A stretch of 64,000 nt of DNA from Chloroflexota bacterium. GTDB lineage: Bacteria; Chloroflexota; Dormibacteria; Dormibacterales; Dormibacteraceae. Shown here piece by piece: positions 34,335 through 43,418 of this stretch. The position numbers and the translations under genes are program-made. The notes below the pieces were generated by a model that was given only the letters and a program-made list of their open reading frames with translations, was not told where the DNA came from and did not search any database. Within the stretch, counting starts at the first letter, position 1. Every line of letters starts with the position of its first letter. Where the stretch lies: contig VBIW01000036.1 in assembly GCA_005880915.1 (NCBI GenBank), positions 153,800 through 217,799 of the forward strand. The letters are read 5' to 3'.

Positions 34335-35160
34335 GCCCGGTCGCCTCGAGGTAGCGCTCCGCGATCCGCCTTCCGACCGCGTAACCGCCCATGTGGGGGA
34401 CGCCCACTGGCCGCGCGCCGATGCGCTCGGCGACAAGGTCCCCGAGCACATAGGGCGTCCACTCGGCGAAACCGCTGCCGGTGTCGAAGGCACCGGTGAC
34501 CTTCTCAAACGCGGAGTCGAGCTCGGGACCTTTCACATCCGAGTACCAGGCGCCGGTCGAGTCGGTGCCGCAAACCTCGACGGTGAAGACCTCCGCAAGC
34601 CCTTCGTGGATCACCCACTCCGCGAGGTTGAAGCCGGTATCGATGTTGGGCGTACGGAGGTTGTGCGCCAGCTCGTGTACGCCGCAGGCTCCGATGCGGC
34701 TGAGGTTGTATTCATTGGGCCACGCGACCAACCAGATCGTGCCCGGCATCGCGCCCATGCCGTAGTAGCCGAGCGTTCGCTCCGTGAACACAGGGTCGTC
34801 TGGGTTGCCCAGGGTGAGCGTCACGTGGATTCGATCGGGGTGGCGGATGCCCGGCAGCACGGACCTCTGGTACTCCCACGCTCGCGCCAGCTCGCGCCGC
34901 AGCTGGCCCCACGCATCCGCGTCGACGAGTCGCTGCAGCGCCGGCCCGTAGCGGGGGTCGTCGACGTTGACCCGAAATCCGTCGCCGTTTTCGTGTGTAT
35001 GGCGCAAGCGCGTCATGGCGTTCGTATCGAACGCCGATATCCCGTTCATCTCGGCGAGCGCCTCGATCCTGGCAGACACCGGAAGGGACAGGACCCTGGC
35101 GAGCGCCGCCGCGTCGTCGTGAACGTCGATCTCCATCTGGTCGTCCGTCGTCATCCTCAT
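34261..35160 (-). CDS. DUF2268-type putative Zn-dependent protease
   Basis: A 299-residue protein with the zincin motif CGVHELAHNLRTP (HExxH) and, 20 residues on, EWVIHEGLAEVF whose Glu is the likely third metal ligand. This arrangement is that of DUF2268 predicted metalloproteases. No signal peptide is seen, so it is probably cytoplasmic. It follows the MFS gene by 3 bp and is therefore its operon partner. The 3' end overlaps the convergent membrane-protein gene. Confidence 0.85.
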   Translation of the reverse strand: MRMTTDDQMEIDVHDDAAALARVLSLPVSARIEALAEMNGISAFDTNAMTRLRHTHENGDGFRVNVDDPRYGPALQRLVDADAWGQLRRELARAWEYQRSVLPGIRHPDRIHVTLTLGNPDDPVFTERTLGYYGMGAMPGTIWLVAWPNEYNLSRIGACGVHELAHNLRTPNIDTGFNLAEWVIHEGLAEVFTVEVCGTDSTGAWYSDVKGPELDSAFEKVTGAFDTGSGFAEWTPYVLGDLVAERIGARPVGVPHMGGYAVGRRIAERYLEATGLRAAQAMVRPVSEILEVVGIPVRP

Positions 35161-35163
35161 CCC

Positions 35164-36366
35164 CTACGTCTGTTCGCTCACGGCGAGCACTGACTCCTGC
35201 CGGGCCCCTAAGCATTCGATCTCGGCCTCGCGAGGCAGGAACCACGCTATGCCGATGGTGACGATGACGAGGATCACATGCGTCATCAAAGACTTCTGCA
35301 GGCCGATCGCGTCGCCGATCGCCCCGTTGATCGGAACACCGATTGCACCCGTCACGAATCCGAGGCCCATGACCAGCCCTGACGCAAGTCCCGCGCGCGA
35401 GGCCATCAGCTGCTGCGCCATCAGAAGCAAAAGCGGCGCCGTCGACGCGGCGAGAAAGCCGATCAGGATCGCAGTCGCGAACGCCCACGGACCTGGGTAG
35501 AGGGTGTAGAGGAGCACCGCAGGCACTGTCAGGACAAGCGTCGCGAGGATCACCGTGCGCCTTCCATAACGGTCTGCGAGCGAGCCGCAGCCCACCGTAC
35601 CGACCGCGCTTGCGAGCACGAGCGTGGTCGCCAGCGGACCGTAGAACTCAGGTCCGTAGCCAAGTTGGCGGTACCACGTCGGCGTGAACGCCTGGAACAC
35701 GTTCACGGTCCAGCTTCGAGACATCATCACCGCGATCACGACGGCCAGGGCGAAGACCGGCACGGCGTGTGATGAGGCGGCCGCGCGGCGGACTGCGGTG
35801 GTCGCGCCCCCCGCTCGGCGGCGCATGCGCCACAGCAGGTATCCGCCCGTGATGAGGCCCGGGATCACGAGAAACCCGGTGCCGTGGACACCGAACACGC
35901 CGAACAGCAGAATTCCGATCAGTGGGCCCGCGGCCACGCCGACCGTGCCGGCGGTGACATAGACGGACATGCCAAGGCTCCGGCGCGATGTCGACAAGAG
36001 CGCACGCACATCCAGCGCGCCGAGGGGATGGAAGGCGCCCGAGCCCAGACCCGACGCGAACGCAAGCGCAAGCAGAAGGGGAAAGCTGCTGACGAAGCCA
36101 ACCACCGAGAACGTCAGAGCCGTCCAGGCAAGAGCGAGGCCGGTGAAACGGGTGCCAAACCGGTCGGCCAGGAGCCCGAACAGAGGCTGCGAGATGGCCG
36201 CCATCCCTCCGTAGGCGAGGCTCACGAGGCCGACTGTGGCGAGATCGAGCTTGAACTTGCCGATTAGCAGCGGGTACAGGACCGGAAGGACGCCGACGTA
36301 GCTGTCGACCGTGAAGTGGCCGAGCATCAGCGTGAGCAGCTTTCCGTTCCGCAGGAAGTCGCGCAC
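35164..36366 (-). CDS. MFS transporter (fosmidomycin-resistance-like)
   Basis: A 400-residue, 12-helix major facilitator. The start LLTLMLGHFTVDSYVGVLPV with HF-D-Y in helix 1 and the GLLADRFGTR loop resemble Fsr-type drug exporters. The second half has the matching CGSLADRYGRR loop. Substrate unknown. GTG 36366; only nine bases separate this start from the divergent ornithine-cyclodeaminase-like ATG, so the two promoters must overlap each other or the coding regions. Confidence 0.87.
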   Translation of the reverse strand: MRDFLRNGKLLTLMLGHFTVDSYVGVLPVLYPLLIGKFKLDLATVGLVSLAYGGMAAISQPLFGLLADRFGTRFTGLALAWTALTFSVVGFVSSFPLLLALAFASGLGSGAFHPLGALDVRALLSTSRRSLGMSVYVTAGTVGVAAGPLIGILLFGVFGVHGTGFLVIPGLITGGYLLWRMRRRAGGATTAVRRAAASSHAVPVFALAVVIAVMMSRSWTVNVFQAFTPTWYRQLGYGPEFYGPLATTLVLASAVGTVGCGSLADRYGRRTVILATLVLTVPAVLLYTLYPGPWAFATAILIGFLAASTAPLLLLMAQQLMASRAGLASGLVMGLGFVTGAIGVPINGAIGDAIGLQKSLMTHVILVIVTIGIAWFLPREAEIECLGARQESVLAVSEQT

Positions 36367-36375
36367 TACATAGAT

Positions 36376-37338
36376 ATGATCGCCGTGGTGGGCGAGCTCC
36401 TGTATCTCAGCAGGGCCGACGTCGAGCAGCTGCTCGACGTCGACGCGATGCTGGAGGCCCTGGCCCGAGCGCTAGAGGTGTATTCATCGGGTGTGACCTC
36501 GATCCCGCCACGTTCCGCGGCGCGAACAGGCGATGGCAACTTGCTCGGTGTGATGGCGGGCTACGTGCCCGGCATCGCGCTCGAGGCAAAGCTGGTCTCG
36601 GTCTTTCCCAGGAACGACGAACACGGCCTCCCCTCGCACCAGGGGCTGATCGCACTCTTCGACGAGAAGACCGGAGCGCCGCTCGCGCTGATGGACGGCA
36701 CCTACATCACTGCGATCCGGACCGGGGGCACGGCGGCGGTGGCAGCACGTGTCCTCGCCCGCGATGACGCGTCGGTGCTGGCGATCCTCGGCGCCGGCGT
36801 TCAGGGGTGGTCGCATCTCGAGACATTCCCTCGGGTCCGCGAGTTCAAAGAGATCCGGATCGCTTCACGCAACCCCGACCGTGCGAGCGACCTCGCCGCC
36901 CATCATCCCCGCGCCCACGGGGCGCCGTCATTCGAGGAAGCGGTCCGCGCCGCGGACGTCGTTGCGTGCTGCACCGACGCGCGCGACCCTGTTTTGCTCC
37001 GCGAGTGGCTGAAGCCGGGCGCGCATGTCAGCAGCGTCGGCGGCACATTCGGGCCGGAGCTCGACCGCGAGACAATCCACGCGGGACGCGTGTTCGTCGA
37101 GTGGCGAGGCGCGGTCACCAACCCCCCACCCGCCGGCGCACACGAGCTGCAAGGACTCGACCCCGACAGCGTCACCGAGGTTGGCGAGGTTTTGTCCAAC
37201 CGCAAGCCAGGACGGCGATCGCAGGACGAGATCACCGTGTACAAGTCGACCGGTCACGCCGTAGAAGACGCAGCGACTGCCCGGCTTGTCTATGACCGCG
37301 CCCTGGAGGAAGGAGCGGGAGTTCGCCTTTCGCTATAG
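36376..37338 (+). CDS. ornithine cyclodeaminase / mu-crystallin family protein
   Basis: A 320-residue NAD(P)-binding protein. The substrate-site lysine region is EAKLVSVFPRN, the Rossmann motif is LAILGAGVQGWSHLE, and TDARDPVLLREWLKPGAHV plus the terminal DEITVYKSTGHAVEDAATA are typical of the family. Members include ornithine cyclodeaminases, alanine/ketimine reductases and amino-acid dehydrogenases, so the substrate is open. I start at ATG 36376; GTG codons at 36385 and 36388 are alternatives. It ends 6 bp inside the convergent metallophosphoesterase gene. Confidence 0.9.
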   Translation: MIAVVGELLYLSRADVEQLLDVDAMLEALARALEVYSSGVTSIPPRSAARTGDGNLLGVMAGYVPGIALEAKLVSVFPRNDEHGLPSHQGLIALFDEKTGAPLALMDGTYITAIRTGGTAAVAARVLARDDASVLAILGAGVQGWSHLETFPRVREFKEIRIASRNPDRASDLAAHHPRAHGAPSFEEAVRAADVVACCTDARDPVLLREWLKPGAHVSSVGGTFGPELDRETIHAGRVFVEWRGAVTNPPPAGAHELQGLDPDSVTEVGEVLSNRKPGRRSQDEITVYKSTGHAVEDAATARLVYDRALEEGAGVRLSL

Positions 37339-37971
37339 GTCGATCACGCGAAAAGGGATGGCGTTGACAACGCGGGTTTCACGCACGCGGCGCTCCGGCA
37401 GCGTCCGGCCGTACGGATGGACATGACCATGTACCAGCAGAAGCGGTTTGAATTTCTGGACGAGCCGCAGGATCGAGACGAACCCGACGTGCGCCGCGTC
37501 TTTGGCTTCCGCAAGGCCGAACGGCGGCGCGTGGGTAACCAGGATGTCGAGCTTTCGGCCTGCTCGTACGCGCTTGAGGCGGATTCGAAACTCGATCTTT
37601 AGCGCACGCCATCCCATCTGTGCCTGCGAGTATTGGTTCGGACCCTCTTTATAGCGAAGACTGCCACCGAGCCCGGCTATGCGAAGGCCGCGAAACTCGA
37701 CGACGCGGCCGTCGATGTTGTCGCAGCCCTGCGGACCGGGCATCGGAGGAAGCTCGCTGCGCAGCGGCATCCAGCTCATATCGGGTGCTTGCAGACTGGA
37801 ATCGTGGTTGCCCGGCACATAGAGCAGCGGCACATCCAGTCGGCTGACCAGGTATTCGAGGTAGTCGTATGGCAGATCCCCGCAGGAGAGCACGAGGTCT
37901 GGGTGAATCGATTCCAGCCGGTCGCCGTAGAACGCTTCATCTACCTCGTCGGCGACCGCGAGTATGCGCAG
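37333..37971 (-). CDS. metallophosphoesterase
   Basis: About 212 residues. Motifs: DEVDEAFYG and SCGDLPYDYLEY (GD), YVPGNHDSS (GNHD), LVTHAPPFGLAEA and LLVHGHVHPYGRTL (GHxH), a full dimetal set of calcineurin-like phosphoesterases (UPF/YfcE-like small type). The first ATG-like start inside the frame (37893) would cut off the first metal-binding strand. The only open extension begins with CTG at 37971 just after the TAG of the DUF3052 gene and gives LRILAVADEVDEAF, the expected N terminus. A non-canonical CTG start is therefore inferred. Confidence 0.82.
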   Translation of the reverse strand: MRILAVADEVDEAFYGDRLESIHPDLVLSCGDLPYDYLEYLVSRLDVPLLYVPGNHDSSLQAPDMSWMPLRSELPPMPGPQGCDNIDGRVVEFRGLRIAGLGGSLRYKEGPNQYSQAQMGWRALKIEFRIRLKRVRAGRKLDILVTHAPPFGLAEAKDAAHVGFVSILRLVQKFKPLLLVHGHVHPYGRTLPERRVRETRVVNAIPFRVIDL

Positions 37972-37977
37972 GTGTCG

Positions 37978-38436
37978 CTAGATCCGCTTGAAGCGTAGGG
38001 CGGTCCAGTTCTCGTCGACGGCGACGAAAGCGACCGGTTTGTAGCCGGTTTCGGACGTGATCTCGCCCAGGACGTCGCGCTGCACCCACCACGGGGTCGC
38101 GGGCAAGTCGGTCGCCCCGCGCGTCTTGCCCCCCTTCGGATACGTGATCCACAAGAGGCCGTTGGGCCTGGTGGCACGGATGGCGGCGGGCCCTAGGCGC
38201 CGCAGCTCGTCTACGTCTTTCACGAAGAGCAGCACCGCGTCATAGGCCTGGTCATGACGCAGCTCGGTCTTGATGTCAGCTGGTCCAGGGCTGAGCAGCC
38301 CGAGGCAGCCGTCCGGTGCGTTCAGGACGACCACACGGTGCTCGGCGGCAAGACGCAGCTTCTTCGCAAGGGCGCTGAACCCCGTCTTGTCGGCCCCGAC
38401 CACCGGCAAGGAGCGCTGCGTGTCCAGGTGACCCAT
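37978..38436 (-). CDS. DUF3052 domain-containing protein
   Basis: A 152-residue protein with the pattern of DUF3052: a VVVLNAPDGCLGLL strand, AVLLFVKDVDELRRLGPAA, and GLLWITYPKGGKTRGATDL near the centre, then WTALRFKR at the end. The family has no established role. It has no signal or membrane segments. Upstream of the metallophosphoesterase gene with a 6-bp gap, so likely co-expressed. Confidence 0.8.
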   Translation of the reverse strand: MGHLDTQRSLPVVGADKTGFSALAKKLRLAAEHRVVVLNAPDGCLGLLSPGPADIKTELRHDQAYDAVLLFVKDVDELRRLGPAAIRATRPNGLLWITYPKGGKTRGATDLPATPWWVQRDVLGEITSETGYKPVAFVAVDENWTALRFKRI

Positions 38437-38471
38437 GGCAGTGGTGACACATTAAGAGGAACAGCGAGGCT

Positions 38472-39014
38472 ATGAACAGGCGGAGCGAATATCATTCCGC
38501 GGCGATGCGGCACCTGATTGCGCTCCTGGCGGCTGGAGTCTGGCGCTGGGCGACCTTGCTGGGTCTTGTTCTGTGCCTGTCGACTGGGTGCTCGTCCGCC
38601 TCGTCCACTTTCGCCCTGACCGGAGCGGCGGTCGATCCGACCTACTTCTGCCCGGGCGGCGCAAACAACGCGCCATATGACATTCACGCGACGGTCGCCG
38701 TCCATAACGGGAACAACAGCGCAGTTGCCATCCGTGCGGTCACGGCGCGGATGACTCTCATATCGGTCAATGGCGACTGGCTTGAGAAGCTCGGGTCGAG
38801 CTATGACGCCGGCACAGTGCAGTTCAGTCCCGCGAGCGTGTCGCCCGGCTCGACGACGACGCTCAAGGTGACGATCCCCAGCGCATGTACGAGCGACAAG
38901 TACGGGTCGAGTGGGTCGAGCTTCGCCGACTATCAGGTCATCATCCACGTTGCAACGTCGACGGGCGCGTTCACGATCAGGGCTGAAAACCAGCACGAGA
39001 TAATCGCTGCATAA
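38472..39014 (+). CDS. predicted lipoprotein, beta-sandwich-like
   Basis: A 180-residue protein. After a short polar start it has a hydrophobic helix (WRWATLLGLVLCL) and a clear lipobox LSTGC at about residue 40, so it is probably membrane-anchored outside the cell. An internal ATG about 12 codons in gives a more ordinary signal peptide. The mature part is rich in Ser, Thr and Val with DIHATVAVHNGNNSAVAI and PGSTTTLKVTIPSAC, an immunoglobulin-like beta pattern, with two conserved-looking Cys residues. Family unknown. Confidence 0.6.
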   Translation: MNRRSEYHSAAMRHLIALLAAGVWRWATLLGLVLCLSTGCSSASSTFALTGAAVDPTYFCPGGANNAPYDIHATVAVHNGNNSAVAIRAVTARMTLISVNGDWLEKLGSSYDAGTVQFSPASVSPGSTTTLKVTIPSACTSDKYGSSGSSFADYQVIIHVATSTGAFTIRAENQHEIIAA

Positions 39015-39087
39015 GAAGGCGCGGGGGATCAGGATCCCCCCGCGGGACCCCCTTTGACATGGAGGTTTGCCAGGCGTCGCATCTGTG

Positions 39088-39112
39088 CAACCCGGGGACG
39101 CCCGGAATGAAT
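39088..39112. repeat. REP-like short palindrome downstream of the glycosidase gene
   Basis: Within the 126-base gap between the lipoprotein and glycosidase-like genes there are two hairpins: GGGGGATC-AG-GATCCCC near 39025-39045 and GCCCGGA-ATGAA-TCCGGGC at about 39099-39117. The second resembles common repetitive extragenic palindromes. Both could also act as factor-assisted terminators for the convergent genes. Coordinates are approximate to a few bases. Confidence 0.4.
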
Positions 39113-39140
39113 CCGGGCTACATCTCGTGGCGCGGGGAAA

Positions 39141-40196
39141 CTAGGGGCCCGCGCGAAGGATGTCCATCGCTTGTGTGCCGGCGGCCAGCCATTCCGGGCT
39201 GTCCAGCCAGGTGTCGACGCCCCACATGAGGACGACCTGTAGCGGCTCCTGGCGATAGTCGACTGCGCTTTCGATCAGGTCCGTTGGTGAGAACGTGCTC
39301 GAGTCGCCCCACGGCTGCGCCTGCATCTCGGCTAGCCACAAATCTTTACCCTGGCTCCGCGCTCTGTCAGCCCAGAACGCAATCGCCTGTTGCTTCCACT
39401 GTTCGCGCAGGTCGATGCTGGTGAGCTTGCGCAGGGCGATGTTCGGGCCGTCGACGTAGAGGTCGAGGCCAAGCGCATCGCCTGCCTGCAAGGCGGCTGA
39501 TGGGTGGCCGTCCGGGCCGAAAGGCGCGAGTACCTGCGGCGCCCATAGCTGCAGCATGTCGATGGGGACGTTCACGCCGTCGTAGGTGGTGATCATCGCC
39601 TCGTGACCACGATCGAGCCGATGGACCTCGTCGATCTCCCACGCAAGCTGCGATGTGGTGATCTGGTCGGCTCCGGTCAGCGCGTTGCCGACGTAATCCA
39701 GGGGCTCATTCTCCACTTGCCACGCGTAGAGCAGTGGCGATCCGCGGTAACGCGTGATGCTCGTATCGAAGTAAGCGCGGTATGCGGGTCCGGCTTGCGC
39801 CAGGCCGAGGTCGGGCTGCTGCCGAAGTCCAGCCCACAGCGGCTCATGAAGCTCGGGGTAGAGAAAGTTGCGCGCGCCGACCGTGAGGACGACCCGTGTG
39901 GTGAAGCGCGAGACCGCGTTATGCGCGGCGACGACCGCCAGCAACGTGTCGACGGACGTGAAGTCGAGCCGGTCGGGCTCCGGCGCAACCGATTCCCAGT
40001 AGATGGGCAGCCTTACGAGATCTGGGTTCGTCGAGTCGAGCAGCACCTTGAGATCGCGCGCGGGATCGCGCTCGGCGTACTCCGAAATAAGCGGGCTGAA
40101 GCTGAACCCGGCAAGTGGTGCGGACGGCGCCTCCTGCGGCCAAGTCTCGCTGCCAAGCGCGAGGGCGGCCGCGATCAGCAAGATGAGGCCCTTCAC
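39141..40196 (-). CDS. secreted glycoside-hydrolase-like TIM-barrel protein
   Basis: A 351-residue protein with an N-terminal signal peptide (KGLILLIAAALALGSETW). The body follows a (beta/alpha)8 glycosidase plan: LVRLPIYWESVAPEPD at strand 2-3, YAWQVENEPLDYVGN with the acid/base Glu of the NEP motif on strand 4, and KDLWLAEMQAQPWG with a candidate nucleophile Glu on strand 7. This is the clan-A pattern (GH5/GH39/GH42-like). The exact family and sugar are unknown. GTG start at 40196, divergent from the LytR-CpsA-Psr gene. Confidence 0.72.
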   Translation of the reverse strand: MKGLILLIAAALALGSETWPQEAPSAPLAGFSFSPLISEYAERDPARDLKVLLDSTNPDLVRLPIYWESVAPEPDRLDFTSVDTLLAVVAAHNAVSRFTTRVVLTVGARNFLYPELHEPLWAGLRQQPDLGLAQAGPAYRAYFDTSITRYRGSPLLYAWQVENEPLDYVGNALTGADQITTSQLAWEIDEVHRLDRGHEAMITTYDGVNVPIDMLQLWAPQVLAPFGPDGHPSAALQAGDALGLDLYVDGPNIALRKLTSIDLREQWKQQAIAFWADRARSQGKDLWLAEMQAQPWGDSSTFSPTDLIESAVDYRQEPLQVVLMWGVDTWLDSPEWLAAGTQAMDILRAGP

Positions 40197-40279
40197 GGTG
40201 CAAGCAACGCGGCAGAGGGCTGGGGCACGGGTTTTTGGCCACTTTCAAGCGTTGCTCGGGTGGAGGGCCAGACGCTCGT

Positions 40280-41206
40280 ATGACTCGTGCCTGGATTGTT
40301 GTTCTCGGTTTCCTGCTCGCAGGTCTTGGTGGCCTGGGCGCGTATTTCCTGCCGGTATTTGAGACCGCCGCAAACTCGTCGACGGGCCCTGCGGCGATTC
40401 CCAACATGAACCCTGTCAACGTGCCGACGCAGCCGTTCACAGTCTTGCTTCTCGGATCGGACGACGACTCCAAGTTTCCACCGGATCGGCTGAACACTCA
40501 GTCGATGATCCTCGTGCGTGTCGATCCGAGCACGAAACAAGCGACGTTGCTTTCGATCCCACGCGACCTGTGGGTTCCGATTCCCGGCCAGGGCACGGGA
40601 AAGATCAGCACCGCATACCAGCTCGGCGGCCCGCAAGCCGCGATAGCCGCAGTCGAGAGCAACTTCAAGGTCCACATCGATGATTACGTGTGGATCGGCC
40701 TGAACGGCCTCGTCAACCTGATCAACAAGCTCGGCGGCGTGAATCTTCAGATCACAAATCCCGTCCTTGACGATTTCTATCCCGCGGACCTCCAGAGCGG
40801 TGATCCATATGGGTACTACCGCGTTGCGGTGCTTCCGGGTGCAACGCACATGGACGGAGTCCACGCGCTGCAGTACGTCCGTTCTCGGCACGGCGACATC
40901 AGAGGCGACTTCGCGCGGTCAGAGCGACAGCAGCAGCTTCTGCTCGCGATCAAGACACAGGCCGCGCATCTGAACGTCGCCGACCTGCCGGCGCTGGCGA
41001 GCGCGTTCAACGGAGAGGTCAAGACCAGCATCGGCGTCGACCGGATGCGCGCGCTCCTGTCGATCGCCAACGACTTCAACGGTCCGAACATTCACCGGGT
41101 GCTCCTGGTCCCGCCCTTTACCTCCGAGGGATGGGCGGCCGGCCAGAGCGTGGTGTTCGCGGATTGGGGCCAGATTCTGCCCCTCATCCATAAGAGCTTT
41201 CCCTGA
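40280..41206 (+). CDS. LytR-CpsA-Psr (LCP) family protein
   Basis: A 308-residue protein with an N-terminal transmembrane helix (WIVVLGFLLAGLGGLGAYFL) and the LCP catalytic domain outside the cell: FTVLLLGSDD, RLNTQSMILVRVDP, TLLSIPRDLWVPIPG, DYVWIGLNGLVNLINKLGGV, and ALQYVRSRHGDIRGDFARSE with the Arg pair that binds the lipid-phosphate substrate. LCP enzymes attach glycopolymers to peptidoglycan or proteins. ATG 40280 is preceded by GGAGG. It is followed by the beta-propeller gene with a one-base TGATG overlap. Confidence 0.95.
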   Translation: MTRAWIVVLGFLLAGLGGLGAYFLPVFETAANSSTGPAAIPNMNPVNVPTQPFTVLLLGSDDDSKFPPDRLNTQSMILVRVDPSTKQATLLSIPRDLWVPIPGQGTGKISTAYQLGGPQAAIAAVESNFKVHIDDYVWIGLNGLVNLINKLGGVNLQITNPVLDDFYPADLQSGDPYGYYRVAVLPGATHMDGVHALQYVRSRHGDIRGDFARSERQQQLLLAIKTQAAHLNVADLPALASAFNGEVKTSIGVDRMRALLSIANDFNGPNIHRVLLVPPFTSEGWAAGQSVVFADWGQILPLIHKSFP

Positions 41207-42210
41207 TGCGCTGGCTGATTGGCGCGGGCCTTGTCCTGGCCATGCTCGCCTTCGGCATCGGCGTCTACCACGCCGCGGGGTACTTCAAAGCCGACCACGC
41301 CGTGGTGCACCGCCCGAATGAGATTTCCGCGCCGGCCTTGCCGGGGACCATATACGTGGTCCAGTCGGGGGCGGTCTATCGCTTCCAGCATGGTTCTTTC
41401 ACACAGATCACGGCTGAGGACGGATGGATGCAGCCGGCAGCCGGTCCATCCGGACAGCTTGTCGTGGTGCGGCGGCAGAACAACTTCTCCGACCTCTACC
41501 TGATCTCAACAGGCGGTAGACGGCTCGCTCAGCTGACACGCAATGCTTCGTCAGCCTCGGTCGAGAGCAACCACTGGTCGTTCTATCCGCGATTCACCCC
41601 GGACGCGGGAACTTTCTTCTTCGCCTCCGACCAGAAAGACCCCTACAACCCATACCTCGTGGACATGGCGATCTACGCAGTGGACCCAGGCGCCAACCGC
41701 GCAGTGCAGTGGACGTCACCGAACGAATACACGGGCGGGGACGTGAACCCAGTGCCCCTGCGGGGCGGAGGGGTGCTCTATACCAAGTACTCGATCGACG
41801 ACTCCTTCAAGGTGCACTCGCAGGTCTGGGTCCAGAAGCGTCCGCGCAGCGCAGGCCAGGCGCTCACCGCGCCCGAGGTCGGCTGCGGACAGCCGGCAAT
41901 GTCGCCCGACCAGAAGCTGGTCGCGATGGTGTGCACGAAGGGATCCACCCTTTCGGCTGAGCTTGACGTGGCGAGCTTTGACAGCGCGACGCTGACGATT
42001 GGATCGCCCGCCACGCTTGTCAGCGGGCAGATGGTCGCCTCGCCGGCGTTCTCGCCCGACGGGGCGACGATTGCCTACCTGGCGCCCGCCTCGCCCGGAG
42101 GACATTTCCAGCTCTGGACAGTCGGTTCGTCCGGTCCGGCTTCCGCTCGCGCCATCACGACAGACCTTGGGCTCGACTCCACCTCAGCACCCGTCTGGGT
42201 GGGCGGCTAG
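41206..42210 (+). CDS. TolB/WD40-like beta-propeller protein, membrane-anchored
   Basis: A 334-residue protein with an N-terminal uncleaved signal anchor (WLIGAGLVLAMLAFGIGV). Repeated beta-propeller blades include DLYLISTGGRRLAQLTRN, YPRFTPDAGTFFFASD, PAMSPDQKLVAMVC and PAFSPDGATIAYLAPA. This PD40 repeat pattern is a binding or sensing module. Coupled translation with the LCP gene suggests they work together in envelope assembly. Confidence 0.85.
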   Translation: MRWLIGAGLVLAMLAFGIGVYHAAGYFKADHAVVHRPNEISAPALPGTIYVVQSGAVYRFQHGSFTQITAEDGWMQPAAGPSGQLVVVRRQNNFSDLYLISTGGRRLAQLTRNASSASVESNHWSFYPRFTPDAGTFFFASDQKDPYNPYLVDMAIYAVDPGANRAVQWTSPNEYTGGDVNPVPLRGGGVLYTKYSIDDSFKVHSQVWVQKRPRSAGQALTAPEVGCGQPAMSPDQKLVAMVCTKGSTLSAELDVASFDSATLTIGSPATLVSGQMVASPAFSPDGATIAYLAPASPGGHFQLWTVGSSGPASARAITTDLGLDSTSAPVWVGG

Positions 42211-42289
42211 ACCAACGGTGGAATTCAAGAACCATCCAATAGTGGTAGTTGCCCGGCGGCTCGGTGCGCGTTTTGTAAGCAGGAGACGA

Positions 42290-42472
42290 ATGGTGAGGTT
42301 CAAAACGAAGTCCGACGCACCCGACCTGCACACCCAGCTTGAATCGATGCTCGACCAGGTGTGGAAGTCGGAGAGCGATTGGCGGCTGTGGGATCGCCTG
42401 GATGCCGCGGTCATGCTCGAGACCTTGCGCGAGAAGCGCCGGCAGAACCGCGACACCAAGAAGGCAGCCTGA
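42290..42472 (+). CDS. small charged helical protein
   Basis: A 60-residue protein, MVRFKTKSDAPDLHTQLESM onward, highly charged and predicted helical, ending in a Lys/Arg-rich tail. AGGAG at 42281-42285 lies just upstream of this ATG, which decides the start; the longer frame belongs to the beta-propeller's shadow. No family recognised. Next gene is the patatin. Confidence 0.6.
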   Translation: MVRFKTKSDAPDLHTQLESMLDQVWKSESDWRLWDRLDAAVMLETLREKRRQNRDTKKAA

Positions 42473-42497
42473 CCATGGGACTCACCAACCAGTCTCG

Positions 42498-43418
42498 ATG
42501 AGCGCCTCGGCCCCCCGCCGCCGGCGCGGCGAGGCAGGCGGACGTACAGCTTTCGTCCTGTCGGGTGGTGGAAGCCTGGGCGCCGTCCAGGTCGGAATGC
42601 TCCGCGCCATGTTCGAGAGCAACCTGCGGCCGGACTTCCTGATCGGCACCTCGGTGGGCGCGGTCAACGCGGCTTGGGTCGCAGGCAGACCCGATCCGGA
42701 CGCCATGGTCGACCTGGCTGACATCTGGCTCGGCCTTCGGCGGCAGGACGTGTTTCCGCTCAGCCCGCTGACCAGCGCCCGCGGCCTGCTCGGCCGAAGC
42801 AATCACCTCATCTCGAACCAGAACCTGCGCTCGATCCTCGAGGAACACATCCCGTTCGGTAGGCTCGAGGAGGCGTCGGTGCCGGTGCACATCGTGGCCA
42901 CCGAGCTCAAGAGTGGACGGGCGACCGTCCTCACGTCGGGACCGGCCGTGCCCGCCGTGCTCGCGAGCTGTGCCATCCCTGGCGTGTTCCCGCCGGTGAC
43001 GATCGGCCGGCGCGAGTACGTCGACGGTGGCGTCGCCAACCACACTCCCGTCACGGTCGCGATCGAGCTCGGCGCGGCGGACATCTACGTCCTGCCAGTC
43101 GGCTACCCCTGGCTGAACCGCGAGCCAACGAACGCCCTGGGGATGGCGCTCAACGCCCTGGCGCGGATCGTCGAGCAGAGGCTCGAGGCCGAGGTCGCGG
43201 CGAACCGCGACACAGCGAGCATCCACGTCCTACCGGCACTGGACCTTGCCGACGTCTCTCCCGCCGACTTCAGCCACACGCGGGAGCTCATCGACTGGGG
43301 CTACCGCTCGGCCAGGCGCTACCTCAGCGAGGGCAACGCCAAGCCGCGCGAGTCAGCCATGCCCGAGAAAACGCGCAAGACGCTGAAACTCAGCGCCAGC
43401 CGAGTCCAGGCGGCGTAG
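42498..43418 (+). CDS. patatin-like phospholipase (RssA type)
   Basis: A 306-residue serine hydrolase with the oxyanion GGG loop AFVLSGGGSLGAVQVG, the nucleophile elbow FLIGTSVGAVNAAW (Ser) and the catalytic Asp in YVDGGVANHTPV. This Ser-Asp dyad is typical of bacterial patatins that hydrolyse phospholipid or acyl esters. ATG 42498. An ATG-led upstream frame is possible but has a low-complexity Arg/Cys segment. The C-terminal 30 residues are basic. Confidence 0.92.
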   Translation: MSASAPRRRRGEAGGRTAFVLSGGGSLGAVQVGMLRAMFESNLRPDFLIGTSVGAVNAAWVAGRPDPDAMVDLADIWLGLRRQDVFPLSPLTSARGLLGRSNHLISNQNLRSILEEHIPFGRLEEASVPVHIVATELKSGRATVLTSGPAVPAVLASCAIPGVFPPVTIGRREYVDGGVANHTPVTVAIELGAADIYVLPVGYPWLNREPTNALGMALNALARIVEQRLEAEVAANRDTASIHVLPALDLADVSPADFSHTRELIDWGYRSARRYLSEGNAKPRESAMPEKTRKTLKLSASRVQAA

